From the NCBI GenBank assembly GCA_018466975.1, contig CM031556.1:2356001-2420000 (forward strand): a stretch of DNA of 64,000 nucleotides, in the 5' to 3' direction. The DNA comes from Sparassis latifolia. Its lineage: Eukaryota > Basidiomycota > Agaricomycetes > Polyporales > Sparassidaceae. Positions 44,582 to 56,346 of the stretch are shown here, one piece after another. A program made the position numbers and the translations under genes. The notes beneath the pieces are model-generated. The model was not told where the DNA came from. It was given only the letters and a program-made list of their open reading frames with translations, and made no database searches. Each line of letters starts with the position of its first letter. The first letter of the stretch is position 1.

Positions 44582-46708
44582 TTACTCAGGCTTCAGGCTT
44601 GAATCCAGTTCATCATCCGAAGATTCATCATAGACATGGACTTTCCCGCTAGCCCTTCTCAATGAAATCCGGATGGATTGTCTCCTTGCAGAATTTTCGA
44701 TGTGTGCGATTCGTGGTTTCTTTATGTGCGTGTCCTCATCGCTGTGTTCCGATTCGTCGCTGGGTTTTTCGTCCCGTCTCCGCTTTGCGCCTGCGGATAT
44801 ACTAGTAGAAGCTGATACACTTGAAACTGTGCGAGGCTTGTTCAGATGAGCGTAAGCAGCTCTTAGTGCATCGTAGAATTTGAGATCAAATTCTATGCAG
44901 CGCAAAAGCACACAAGGTGCTAGGAGGTCGCCCGAGTCGTATTTCGCGCGTATCTGGCTGTGTGTACCGTGTTTCTGGGCCTTCTCTTTATTGCCCGTGG
45001 TGACAGAATACTGTTTCTTGACCTGAACATGTCGTGCCAGAGGAAAGTAATCAACACAACGCGCACGATAAGGTTAATTACCACCTACATGCTCTGGAAG
45101 CGTCTGCCATTCCGCGACGGTGAGTCGTTCGACTCTAACGACCTCGTACTTCCCACAATAATAGTATTGCGACTTGGCACCGACGAAGACGTGGCGAATC
45201 TCGGGTTCGTTGAATGCGTCCTTTTCTCTCCCTAGTCCGACTTGCATGAAACCATGACTCCCTGGTCCTGTGGGGGCCCACGGGTTGTGTTCCATGTTCG
45301 GACACAAATATTCTCCAATATCCCAATCATGCGCGAATGACGTCGCGCTTCCTACCACTCTATCAGAAGCGATATAAATGTTAGCATTATCGCAGTACAT
45401 ACACTGAATTACTGAATTACTGACCTGACGATCAGGGAGTAAATGGTACCCCCGATGATGTCCACCAAGTCCTTTCGACTAAACTTCATGTTTGGCACCC
45501 CGGCTGGTAATTCAACATGGACAGTAGGCAAACTCCTGAGAACATCCAGACGATGTGGGGGTATGGGTGACGCATGGGCAGTAAGGCGCACTGGTTCACC
45601 GTCGTTAGCCGTTCCTCTGCCTGCCTGTTTGCTGACCAAATCGACTAACGTCAGGATTGGCATCAACTGAGGAAACCAAGGACGCACGGAGCACTCAAGC
45701 TGCTACCGGATGCCTTGGCCGCGGTGGAGAGTCGCACGCGCCGAGCTGTAGGGTCTACTTCCTGCGATTGAACACCGATGCCGACAGAACGATACCGGAC
45801 CTCAACCTGTGTGCCTTGATCTTTGTGTTCGACCTGAGAGTGTTCTGCGGCCTTCCTCTGCAAACTATCAATCTAAAGCAGTTTCGATTTAGTCACACTT
45901 GTGCAGTTCAATACGCGACACGCACATAATTCACTTGCTTTTGAATGACCTCAGATAATTGTTGTAACTCGAGAGTCATCTCTTGCAACTATGATACAGA
46001 AAAGTTTCCATGTCTGAATACCACCAAACAAACACCAAATCCAGACGTGACATGCTTACCTGGGCACTGGCCTTATCCTGTTCACGAGATGACTCTTGTC
46101 GTGCTTCTTCCACCTTCACCTCTGCTGCCTTCTTTTCTCTTTCCACTTCTGCAAGACGTTGATCGAGCAGTTCGGCTTGACTCTTACTTCGCTGCAACTG
46201 AACAATGCCATGAGAAACTGGATACCTTATGAGTTACAGAAGCATTTACCTCCGCATCCTGCCCTTCTAGCTGTGAACGAAGGCAACTAATTTCGGCTTG
46301 AAGCTCTTGAGTATTGGCCTGACATTTCTGCTCTAAATTGTCGTTCTCAAGTTGCTTCCGGGCGACCTAATGATCGATAGGTATCAAAAGGTCAAATCGC
46401 GAAATGGCATCGCGTACAGTGTCTGAGACTTGCTGGAGCTGGTTCCGGAGATCTAGAATTTCCTTATTATCTGCTACGGGAGAAGTGCTGGTGTGATGAT
46501 CCTTCTCTAAAGTCGCAACTTGCTGTCGCAGCAGAGTGATCTGGGTATTTCGAGGTCTCGATACTCCGTCGTCTGCCACTGAGGACGTACGCACCTCCTG
46601 TACAAGCCCTTTCTTTTCGTTCTTCAGTTCAAAGGCACTGTGGGCAAATATATATGCCATGCCCATCTGTTTCACTGTGAACTCTTCTTGTCCTAATAAC
46701 TCAGCCAT
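44582..46708 (-). CDS. Coiled-coil protein with a conserved basidiomycete C-terminal domain (possibly DUF6697)
   Basis: Function unknown. The start at 46708 gives MAELLGQEEFTVKQMGMAYI, then a coiled coil in several exons (QITLLRQQVATLEKD, EILDLRNQLQQVSDTVRDAI, AEISCLRSQLEGQDAELQRS, LAEVEREKKAAEVKVEEARQ). After a Ser-rich hinge comes a folded domain: FPQLMPILTLVDL-like linker, VHVELPAGVPNMKFSRKDLV, IIGGTIYSLI, FAHDWDIGEYLCPNMEHNPW, APTGPGSHGFMQVGLG, VFVGAKSQYYYCGKYEVVRV, ERLTVAEWQTLPEHV. The C-terminal exon is nuclear-looking: KRRRDEKPSDESEHSDED, basic/acidic runs, ending DDELDSSLKPE. I recall similar domains in many agaricomycete hypothetical proteins; the DUF number is from memory and needs a search. 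Exon edges in the middle are approximate. Confidence 0.8.
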
Positions 46709-46971
46709 GATGCGTGATAGGTCTTAGGATTGCAGGGGAGGATGAAGTCGAATTCTTCACGACGTTGCTGATCGAAGTTTCAGCCACCAACGCGTAGCAA
46801 GTCGATCTGAGATTCGCGGCCGGTAAGCGGCAAGAGGGTACGCGAGTTCCCAGTTCCCAGTTGGCCGACAATGTACATGATCATAGGGAAAGTAAGCTTA
46901 AAGAAATAGTCGTCGTCGTATAACAGTCTATTAAAGGTCGAAAACAACAGCGATTTCCTCCCTTCGAAGCA

Positions 46972-48665
46972 TCACAGCATGAATGTGAGAGGGTTCTCAA
47001 GGTAACCCTTGAACGCCGACAACCACCTCGCACCTACTGCCCCGTCGACAGTCCGGTGATCGGCGCTGAGAGTCACTTTCATGATCTGCACGACCTTGAA
47101 TCCACGTTCCTCTTCTGGTGCAAGGGCAAGTACAGGCTGGGTGGCTCCAATAGCTAATATACATGATTGCGGCGAGTTGATGATGGCCGTGAAGTGGTCG
47201 ATACCGAACATGCCCAAGTTGGAGACGGTAAATGTACCACCCTGCATATGACGCATCAGAGCACATCGCCACTTTCAACATTTTCTGACGTACCTGGTAC
47301 TCGAGAGGTTGTAGTTTGCCGTCTCGAGCTTTCTTCGCCAGTGCCTTACTCTCGGAGGAGATAGTAGCCAGTCCCTTCCCACCTACATCCTTGATGATGG
47401 GGGTGATGAGACCTGCAGGTGTAGCAACAGCGACTGAAATGTCAACTTTCTTATACCTGTTCGTCGACATGCTCAGCAACCGACCAAGTGGCATCCTACT
47501 GAGACTCACAGTCTGATTACCTCGCCCAACCATGCAGAGTTCGCTTCGGGAACGTCCGCGAGAGCACACGCGACTGCCTTCACGATAAAGTCATTTACGC
47601 TGAGCTTAGCCGCCTTATCCTTCTCGCCCAATGCTTTGTTGAAGACCTCTCTCAACTTCATCGCCTTGTCCATGTTGATGTCAACTGTCAAATAGTAGTG
47701 AGGGACATCTTGTTTGGACTGGGTAAGACGAGTGCCGATCACACGCCGCATGTTTGTGACGGGGATGTCGACATAATCCGGTAGGGGTGCGCCCGGTGGC
47801 GGAACGTATGTAGCAGCAGGAGTAGCAGGAGTAGCAGGAGCAGCAGGAGCAGCAGGAGCAGCGGGCGCGGGAGGCTGATACTTCTCCACGTCTTCGCGAA
47901 TAATGCGACCTTCAGGACCTGAGCCCTGCACTTTTGCGAGGGGGATACCTCGCTCCAGCGCAATCTTCTTGGCAATGGGAGAAGCAAAGATGCGTTCGCC
48001 CTTTGGAAGCTCCGGTTTCGTTGCAGTCTGAGGTTTGCTTTCTGCAGGCGCGGGTGCAGGCGCAGGCGTAGGCTCAGGCGCAGGCTCAGGCGCAGGCTCG
48101 GCTTTGGGAGGCTCTGGAGCTTTCTCCTCAGGAGGCGAAGGAGGCTTTTCCGATGACGCCTCAGAAGCCAGCTTCTCAGCACCAGAGAGGTCATCCCCCG
48201 GCTCGCCGATAATACCAATAGTTGACCCAACAGCGATGTTCTTAGCACCATCATTCGCCTAAACAAAAGACAAATGCCGTTAGGGTGCTACCAAAAACAG
48301 TGTGCAAGCTTGGACATACTATAATTTTTGCGAGGACGCCATCATCCTGTGCCTCCACGTCAATGGTAGCTTTGTCCGTTTCCTGCGGAAAGATTTAGAC
48401 ATGGTCGCGTCACGACGCGACGTACGACATACGATCTCCAAAATAACATCACCAGCTGCGAAGGTTTCGCCCTCCTTCTTCTTCCATGATGCAATGCCGC
48501 CCTCAGTCATCGTTGGGCTCATCGCCGGCATGGTGAACTTGGAGAGCGCATGCCTCCTCACAGACACGTGGAAGCCTGCAACGTCTAAGGGTCAGACAAC
48601 GACGAGTAGTGTATGGCTACGGACGTACGCCTTATGAAGATGCTGCGTGCGAGGGAAGAGGCCAT
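46972..48665 (-). CDS. LAT1: Pyruvate dehydrogenase E2, dihydrolipoamide acetyltransferase
   Basis: Core of the mitochondrial PDH complex. The ATG at 48665 gives [13 protein letters not shown] and, after an intron, [20 protein letters not shown]. The lipoyl domain reads [27 protein letters not shown] and [11 protein letters not shown], with the lipoylated Lys in ETDKAT. A Pro/Ala-rich linker with short repeats follows. The E1/E3-binding domain is [39 protein letters not shown], then a second PA linker. The catalytic domain contains [75 protein letters not shown], and [20 protein letters not shown] with the HxxxDG active site. It ends [10 protein letters not shown] (TGA just before 46975). Full length, one lipoyl domain as usual in fungi. 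Confidence 0.97.
47811..47872 (-). repeat. Short tandem repeat coding for the Pro/Ala linker of E2
   Basis: Near-perfect 9-12 bp units (GCTGCTCCTGCT type when read on the coding strand) encode [19 protein letters not shown] related array at 48044-48106 encodes [16 protein letters not shown]. Flexible swinging-arm linkers of this composition are normal in E2. Confidence 0.8.
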
Positions 48666-48800
48666 GGTGGTCGACGTCCTCGTTGGAGGATGACAAAAGT
48701 TGGGGGACTCGGGCTAGCCGACGAGGGAGCAAACAGCCGCAAATCTGCAGGGCGCGCCGGAGCTTCGGAGCCACTCGGGCCTCTCATCTTTCTCCCGTCC
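48666..48800. promoter_or_regulatory. 135-bp divergent promoter LAT1 / CSL4
   Basis: Smallest divergent gap in the window; no motif recognised. Confidence 0.45.
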
Positions 48801-49555
48801 ATGTCATCCGACTTGCTTTTGCCTGGCCAACCTATTCCGCTGCCCCGCGGGCCTGTTCCGCAGCTCGGCAGTGGAACATATTCCAGAGATGGGCTCGTCA
48901 GAGCGAGCCTGCTCGGTATACCGCACCATCAAGGATCCGTTGGTCTTTTCACTTTTGCCTCTTTGCTCTCACCCAAATAATCTTGCTCGGGTTGTCTTCG
49001 GCTCTGCCGCACCGTGCCGCGGATACAGACTCTAGCGATCTCGCGTACTCGAGCACATCCTCCCGCTCCTAATGCAATTGTCCTGGGTTCAATCACTCGC
49101 CTATCACCACAACAAGCTGTGCTATCGATAACAGTGGTTGATGGCGTCCCTCTCCCCCCTGGCGAAGAGTTTGCAGGGGTTGTCCGTGTTCAAGATGTAC
49201 GCGCAACTGAGAAGGATAAGGTGAAAATCGCGGACTGCTTCCGCGGCGGTGACGTGGTGAAGGGTCTTGTGGTAAGCTCAAGACACAAATCCAACAGATG
49301 TTCTTGAACTGCAGGTCTGCAGATCTCTCTTGGCGACGCCCGCAGTTACTATGTGACTACTGCCCGAAATGACTTGGGCGTAATATTTGCCACCAGTGAA
49401 GCCGGTCAGTTCTTCTACTTTCCTCTTGGCTTGTCCCTTCGTTCCTAACACAGACGCAAGGTGCTTCGATGGAACCTGTTTCGTGGCAAGAGATGCGTTG
49501 TCCGAAGACAGGGCGCATAGAAAAACGCAAATGCGCGAAACCGGAGGGAATCTGA
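48801..49555 (+). CDS. CSL4: Exosome complex cap subunit CSL4
   Basis: RNA-binding S1-domain subunit capping the nine-subunit RNA exosome. The start at 48801 gives MSSDLLLPGQPIPLPRGPVP, QLGSGTYSRDGLVRASLLG, IPHHQGS, then an intron (GTTGGT donor, GATACAG acceptor) and TLAISRTRAHPPAPNAIVLG, SITRLSPQQAVLSITVVDGV, PLPPGEEFAGVVRVQDVRAT, EKDKVKIADCFRGGDVVKGL. Another intron leads to ISLGDARSYYVTTARNDLGV, IFATSEAG, a last intron, and MEPVSWQEMRCPKTGRIEKR with the zinc-ribbon-like C-terminus ending AKPEGI (TGA 49553-49555). All landmarks are intact. Confidence 0.94.
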
Positions 49556-49908
49556 TGCACCAACCTTTTCACGTAGACATTGCCCTCTCTAGCTGTCGGT
49601 ATAATATTATTTGTTGTTTGATCCTGCCACTCTGTATGCCGCCCTTTCAGTCCCCTTGAGTGAAGGAGGTGTAATAATGACCGTGACACAGTCATTTTGA
49701 ACGCGTATCACGTGTAGATCATGGGTGCCCGAAAAGGCAAGATCGCGTGGCTACACAACGACAAGTGAACGTTTCCAGTCCGGCTGACAGGTTGTGCTTT
49801 CACTTCTGGCTCTGGCTTTGACTCCGCTGGTGGCTCTCTCCTGTGTTGTAGTATCGTGGCATGACGGCTGTCCTTCAAGCTACAGATGTGCTCAGGAAGG
49901 ACAGAACT
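49556..49908. other. Intergenic, CSL4 3' end to NudE promoter
   Basis: 353 bp, tandem arrangement. A CACGTG core (ATCACGTGTAG) lies near 49710. No gene seen. Confidence 0.45.
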
Positions 49909-52123
49909 ATGGCGTCCCTAGATGACACTACAATCACGTACGCATTTCGCTCTGGCGTCCGGGACCGTCATCGAGATGATCTTTCTCTACCATCGCAGTT
50001 ACTCCAACTCTTCTATGGACTGGAAGGCGAAATACATGGAGGTCGCCGATATGCTGGCAGAAACACGGCATGAACGCGATGACTGGAAGGCGAAATACAT
50101 GGAGGTTGCCGATATGCTGGCAGAAACACGGCAGGAACTCGATGACTTTCAGCTTTCCAGCAAGGAGTTAGAGGAAGAGTTGGAGCGAGAGCTCGAGCGG
50201 ACAGAGAAAGTGAAGCAGGACCTCAGAATAAAGGCGGCCAGAAGCGAACAGGATAGGGATGAATGGAAGGTATTTGCTGTGCGCATGCTGGTTTCATGCA
50301 GACCTCTCATATTTCCCTGCAGTCGAAGTTTACGGCACTGCAAACGACCTACAATACGACCACAACCTCGTTGCAGCGGGAACTCGACACGTTACGACAG
50401 GATTACCAGAAGATCAAGGTTCAACTACGGGATCTGGAGATGGGCAATGATGATCTCGAGAGGAATGAACGTGCTATCTCATCAAGTTTGGCAGACATTG
50501 AGGGAAAGTATTCTCGAGCGTTGGAAGAGAAGATCCTCCTTGAACACGAACTTTTGGATAAGGCTCACGTTGAAGAGGAGTATCAGCGTTTGAAAGACGA
50601 ATTAAGAGGTGAATGTCATGACAATGTTTGCGACGATCTGCAAATTCATTATATCGTCAGATGCCAACGAGGAAGTAAACATCTTAAAGGAACAACTCGC
50701 TGCTGCTTCTACCCCTTCTAATGCCATGTCCTCGGAACAGTCTGCGTCGTCTAGCATATTCTCTTCCGTCGCCGCTCGCTCCGACGATAACCTTCTCAGC
50801 ATTCCCGTCCCTCCTGATCTTCAGTTATCTGACTTCAAACTTGATCTTGATACTCCTGTGGACGACCTTCCGCTTGTTACTCCTACGCGCACCACCGGAT
50901 CATTCATCACCCCCATTTCAGGGAAGATGTCGATGCAGAATGGCGGATTCCATCACCGTGGCGCGTGGACCACTCCACCTGGTGCAGCCTCGTCATCTCT
51001 CATGCGCTCAAGCACTGTTCCCGGTATCTCTACTCCCTCACGCTTACCTCCACGTACTCCAGCGCGTCCCGCCCCAAGTCGCGCTCCATCCGTAGCTGCT
51101 TCAGCGAACACTGCGGGCGGCGTTCCGCTGACGGCCACCAAGAGCAGAGGTGTACAGATGGTCTCGGAGATGAGGGCTCGTGTGAAAGTGTTGGAGCAGA
51201 AGATACACACACGCGTTCCCCGATTACGCATGGGCAGCAACGCCAAGCGACCAAATGCGAATATGATGCCACCTCCGCCACCACCAAAGCCACGACGACC
51301 ATCCACAGCGTCTTCCTCACCTGCACCTTCTACATCCTCAAGATCAACCTCTCACGAAGAGCGAAACATGAATTTGAAATCGCGACGGAGCGTTGATGCC
51401 GAAGCAGACCGTAGGAGGGCTCCCGTCGGCGACACGTCTGGATGGGTACTCATCATGGAGGACTCGCCCTCGCCTGCGAAGGACAGAGAGAAGGAAATAA
51501 GGAGAATATCCAGTCCTTCAGCGCCGTCGTCGTTCCGAGCGGTGGGATCTCACACCAATGATTCGCCGTCATCCGTTCCCAGAGCGCCGAGTGCGCTGTC
51601 TCAGAGTTCCGCGCAAACAGGTATACGTCGGCCACAATCACGTCTTTCTGTCTCGACGGAGGGTCGGAGCAGTGTTAGCACCATTGCGACCGCCAGCACT
51701 GGGAGCTCGATCCAGACACCCACTTCACGTCCTGCGACTCCAACATTTCTTCCAGTCCCTTCGTCCGGGATGTATGTAGGCGCTGGGACTGCTCTTAAAC
51801 TCTCTACGGGCCCCGGTTCTGGAGCATATTCGCAGCTACAACTCAAGCGGTCATCACTCGGAGCCAGTACAACAAGATCACCAGTGGTGCCAAGTCCGCC
51901 TCATGTTCCACATGCCAATATCACCATTCGCCCGCCTCCAAGGAATACAATACCTAGCGCTCTCTCTCAGAGCAGGATAGGGAGACCGGTTGGGAGTGGC
52001 GCGGCTAGTACGCGTAAGAGCACAGGAGAAAATGCTGGTTTCCCGGAAATGAGCGGGAGGAATGGAGACAAGGCACGGCTAAGGTCTGGCAGTGCGACAG
52101 CGTTATACGGAAGGAATACTTAG
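49909..52123 (+). CDS. NudE/NDEL1 dynein regulator
   Basis: Coiled-coil partner of LIS1 (NudF) and dynein in nuclear migration. First exon MASLDDTTIT (49909-49937) is joined by a 61-nt intron (49938-49998) to YSNSSMDWKAKYMEVADMLA. The N-terminal coiled coil contains DFQLSSKELEEELERELERT, TTYNTTTTSLQRELDTLRQD, YQKIKVQLRDLEMGNDDLER, NERAISSSLADIEGKYSRAL, EEKILLEHELLDKAHVEEEY, all strongly conserved in NudE. After it a long Ser/Pro/Thr-rich tail contains RGVQMVSEMRARVKVLEQKI and SGWVLIMEDSPSPAKDREKE, also typical of basidiomycete NudE. It ends SATALYGRNT at 52123. The segment DWKAKYMEVADMLAETR.E..D is present twice in direct succession, unlike other NudE proteins I know. Confidence 0.93.
50018..50143 (+). 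repeat. 63-bp in-frame tandem duplication inside NudE
   Basis: Units 50018-50080 and 50081-50143 differ at 3 of 63 positions (one silent GTC/GTT, CAT/CAG, CGC/CTC). Each encodes 21 residues starting DWKAKYMEVADMLAETR. Confidence 0.95.
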
Positions 52124-53154
52124 CAACCACATTCTCTTCTGGGGTATCTATCTGCGGAATGTCTCCTGCGTCGTCAGTCTCTTTCTCAGCTGCCTCTTTG
52201 TCGTTCTGAGCTGTTCACCTGTGTTACAGTTTTTGCAGTATCTTCTTGTCTTCTCTGCGTATGCTGATGAACTAACGATCGTGACTTCGTGTTGCGCTAC
52301 AGCCCTCACCGTGTGTGCATGCGTATTATGCTCCCTGTATCCCGGACTCACGATTACATTATGACATCTCCTGTCCCTCACGATAGCACAAACCGCGATA
52401 ACATATTGCAATCTTCATTGCGATGCCTCACAGCTTCAAGTTTGGCCATAACCTTCTTTTGTAATTTTCCTATGGTATTACTACTATTATTTCTGTAGAG
52501 TAGATGTTCGATGCACATGTCCTATCTCCACCTTATAAGTCGTTGACAACGCATTTGAATATCCGCGGTCATAATAGGACTGCGAAAGTACCGCATCCCA
52601 TCTGGCCTGCGCAATTAATCGCAGTGCCATCCACCTGGTACTACGGTGGGGCTGCGATGCAATGCTGGGCGCTGTGGTTTTGTCTCACTCATGGACACTC
52701 TTCCTTGATATCTGATATCATGAGCATCAATAATTGTTTACGAGTATCGAAGCCGGAGCGCACACCAGGATCTGATCATGATGTAGGCAAAATATATAGC
52801 AAAGTGCAAGGAAAACACTGCAAATCTGACGAAAAATTGCAGTCTGTTGAGAGCGATCAATGATTCCCACGTAAATCACATTTGAGATTGTAGAAAGCGT
52901 TGCGCGACATATAGCATTAACAAGTAGAGAGCTGCCAAGGATCTGCGCGTCGAGAAGGAACGTGCACGAGAACGATAGTATGGACTGTGAGGATGGAACG
53001 TAAACGAAGCCGAGTTGAGGTCGCTGGCACTATCATCATCGTGACATTGTCGCAGATGTTATGAAGTGTCGCCGTCAGCAGATGATGGCGCAGGCGCATC
53101 ATCATCATGGGAGGCAACTCGCTCGGCTGCCCTACCTTCCATCCTCGGCAATTC
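52124..53154. other. 1-kb convergent intergenic region
   Basis: Between the 3' ends of NudE and the sugar transporter. Only stop-rich or shadow frames. No RNA gene recognised. Confidence 0.5.
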
Positions 53155-55738
53155 CTATTCGTCGCCGTCTCGGATGGGCTCGTAGTTCGAGGGTCCGCCA
53201 GAACCGCCAAATAGACGACTGAGTAGACTTGGTCCTTGCGAATTTGATTTTACTCGCACATGAGCGCGACTGCGCGAGGACCGTCTTGATACAAGAGATG
53301 CCCTCTCCGATTCTTCTTCTTCGAGTCGCTCTTCCAGTTCTTCTGAACAGCCAATGAGTGGACAACCGTAAACAGAATCGCTCAGCTTACCTTCGCCGAA
53401 GACAGCATCCATCTCCTCCAGCGGAACTCCTTTGGTTTCAGGATATACTGCAAACGATAATCATCTAGATATTCACATGGGGATATTCGCAGATACTCAC
53501 AGAAGTAGACTTAATCATGCACCATGATCAGTAATAGTTCGCTACAACACAATTATCAACAACACTCACCTAGTACGAAACTACATGCACAGAAGAATCC
53601 GTGCATAGGATACAGACGCCATGCAATCTGTTCCTGTAGCCAGGGAGTAGTTTCTCCAACCAGGAAATTGAATGCCCAATTGGTGGCAGTGGAAATGGAA
53701 ACACCTTTGGCGCGCACAGTCAGCGGTAAAATTTCTGGTGGGACTATCAATCCTATGTCAGAGCGCCTCAACTACTAAACAAGTAGCGTCTCACAAGCCC
53801 ATGGAATGGGTCCCCAGCTGAGAATGTCGTGAGCACATAACAACTGTAAAGTGAGAGTGGACAAACCTGTATCCAAACGCCGCATTGAATATGATCACAC
53901 ATGCCACTACAGCGCGAGGTGTCTCGGGAACGTCAATATACATCCACCATCCGGTGAAGCCTAGCGCAATCCCCATCTAGAGGACGCTTAAGCCTCGCAA
54001 ACACAGAAGAGCAGCTTACGACACATACCACTACAGCTCCCGTTAGCAGGATAAAACGTCGACCAACGCGGTCCACTAGATACCATCTACCAGCGTAAGA
54101 TCAACAACAAGGTGTCATGTTCTGCAAAAAAAGAACTCACGGAGGAAGAGTACTGAGGAGATAAATGATCGCGTTGATACCCGTCATCAGGATGGCGTCC
54201 CGGCCTATCCATCCTGCCTCTACAGGGTCGTTAGCAGAAAATAATATCACTCAGACGGTGGACATACCTTCGAATACACGAGCTTACATCCCGAAACCAG
54301 TTCAGTATCTGACACAACATTGGAAAAAATAACTATCTTACGGGCATAGTACGAGATAACTGTGAGCACTACGGGTTAGTCCCACGGACAAAACATGAAT
54401 TACTGCTGTTACCGTTTATTCCGTTCTGTGGGAGCACACTCAGGTCAGCGGAGGAATAACGTCACAGATCAAGAAACTCACAAGCTGTGCAAATGCTTGC
54501 GCCGACATGGCAAGTAAGACACGACGCTTGTATCTCTTCCACATCATCGCGTATGTACGGCCTTCACCACTCTCGCGCTGGCATGTCTATCAGCGTTTAC
54601 ACCCTCAGCTCGGAAATATTTCACCCACTTCAAACACGACGCTATCCTTAATCTCTCGGAACTCCTCGTTGGCGACTACGTCGTGTGGATCACCTCCATG
54701 GAGGTCAACAATTACCTGCATGCCCTCGACATCCTTGTCAGTGTCTATGAGCCACCTAAACCGACATTAGTCATTCTGTGCGATGCACAATCCCACGAGT
54801 TATATATCGTACCGTGGACTCTCAGGCATCAACAACGAACCCAGAGCGAGAAGAGCTCCAATTACACACTGGATGAAGAGCGGGACCCTCCAAGATAGAT
54901 CCGAATTAATGAAGGAACAAAAGTAATCTATCCACTGCACTCTGAAATAAGCTGCTGCAAGCTTGAAGGGGACGCGAACGTCATACCACCGATGACGCAT
55001 ATCCGAAGATATTTCCAGTGAATTCCATGCACGCGAGTGCACCTCTCTGTAGCAGCATCTTAGTTGCGCACGCAGACGAAACGGTGGAAGCGACATACAT
55101 GATCAGGAGGAGAAATTTCGCTTTGATAAATGGGAACGATTGTGCTGATGCAGATTTAGCAAAGGAGAACCAACTGCCCAGAGAGAGAGAGAGACTCACG
55201 ACAGTAGTCCTACCCCGAAACCAGCTATTACCCGACCCACAACCATTATCCAGAAGCCGGGCGTAAACGTTTGGACAGCACCGCCGACAGCGAAGACGAT
55301 AGCGCCAATAAAAAGTGTACCTCTACGACCGAGCAGATCACCGACGCGACCAGCTGCAACAGAAGTGACTGGACATCTGTTGGAGTATGTGGATGTAGGA
55401 ACCGAAGAGAATCTCACTGAAGGCTCCAATCTCTAGGACAGCAACCATCGTACCGACCTCGATTGGTCCTGGATTGTTGAAGAATTTCCGGAAGTGGGGT
55501 CCGGTGATAATTCCAGACATGACACTGGCCACACAGTTCAGGCCGACATGTATAGGAGAGAACAGATTCACCCACCCTTGGTCATATCCGAACTGGGCAC
55601 GAGGATCAGGAAGATGCACCGGACATACAGTACGTGTTGACTCACCAGAAAGACACCAAGACTGGCAAAGACAGATATAGCGTACAACAAAGGCTGGCCC
55701 ACTAGCCTGCGTCGTGAGCGGGGTGTTGGTGCCTCCAT
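53155..55738 (-). CDS. MFS sugar transporter (sugar porter family)
   Basis: Twelve-helix plasma-membrane hexose or related sugar transporter. The start at 55738 gives MEAPTPRSRRRLVGQPLLYA and ISVFASLGVFL; TM1 ends FGYDQG, spliced to VMSGIITGPHFRKFFNNPGP. Then IEVGTMVAVLEIGAF, AGRVGDLLGRRGTLFIGAIV (family signature between TM2 and TM3), GRVIAGFGVGLLS, RGALACMEFTGNIFGYAS, MPESPR, LAMSAQAFAQL-type TM7, a WYLVDRVGRR-type repeat signature near 54070, MGIALGFTGWWMYIDVPETP, IPWVYPPEILPLTVRAKGVS, and PETKGVPLEEMDAVFGEG. About fifteen small exons. The C-terminus carries a long cytosolic tail with SRRSSRSRAHVRVKS and ends NYEPIRDGDE. Substrate not deducible. Divergent from the MIM2-like gene. Confidence 0.92.
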
Positions 55739-55972
55739 GTCGCATCAGAGTCAACGAAGGTATTGAAAGGAAATATTGTCGGATATGGTGTAGGGAAAGA
55801 AAGAGTAGGGGCACAGGTTTGCGCACGCGAAGGACTGCAGGACAAACTTTACGATGGAGTCCGAGTCTCCACTTACATACTGTACATCGCAGACGGCATG
55901 TCCTGCCGGCACGGTGTCACGGTGGATCCGCGTGATCACGTTCTCTGAACAGGTTGACGCGGGTCCACCACC
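55739..55972. promoter_or_regulatory. Divergent promoter, sugar transporter / MIM2-like
   Basis: 234 bp between opposite start codons; no motif recognised. Confidence 0.45.
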
Positions 55973-56296
55973 ATGCCAGAGTCCGTCGAATCTCTTGATA
56001 GTGTTTCGTTGGTCTCAGATGACTCTTACGATTCTGACGAAGAGGAACGTATGGCCGAGGAAGAGTGGAACGAGAGCTTGGGACAGCTGCAGCAACTCTT
56101 TGCTCTCGTGCTGCTCCCACTTCTTGGAAAGTGGTTGGGCAGAAGATGGTTGCATTGGGGTGAGCAGGAATTTATCTGAGTACCGGGAGACTCTTAATGC
56201 CTTCTGCGTATTGCAGCCTTTGCGCGTTACGTGAGGCTTGGCCTTGGAACGTCGTTCTTCCTCGGCGAGAAGGTGCTGACATCTTCGTTGGCTTGA
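55973..56296 (+). CDS. MIM2-like mitochondrial outer-membrane import subunit
   Basis: Very small two-exon gene, easy to miss. Exon 1 starts at 55973: MPESVESLDSVSLVSDDSYD, an acidic stretch DEEERMAEEEWNESLGQLQQ, and the hydrophobic segment LFALVLLPLLGKWLGRRWLH. A 56-nt intron (GTGAGC..TTGCAG) joins WG|A to FARYVRLGLGTSFFLGEKVL, with TGA at 56294-56296; total about 88 residues. The acidic N-terminus, EE.W.ESL..L, a single transmembrane helix ending GKWLGRRW and then ARY match fungal Mim2, which works with Mim1 to insert helical outer-membrane proteins. Recognition is by motif from memory, so a profile search should confirm it. It ends 50 bp from the stop of the convergent PPR gene. Confidence 0.8.
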
Positions 56297-56346
56297 GTAT
56301 CGTTGGGCAATCTTCCGCTTTAGAGTACGTACAACGAATCGGTATA

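Noticed and set aside
47811..48106. GC-rich short repeats as an independent satellite or CRISPR-like array
   Set aside because: They are in frame in PDH E2 and encode the normal Pro/Ala swinging-arm linkers.
52504..52863. 119-codon + strand frame after NudE
   Set aside because: Random composition, no recognisable motif, in a convergent 3' region.
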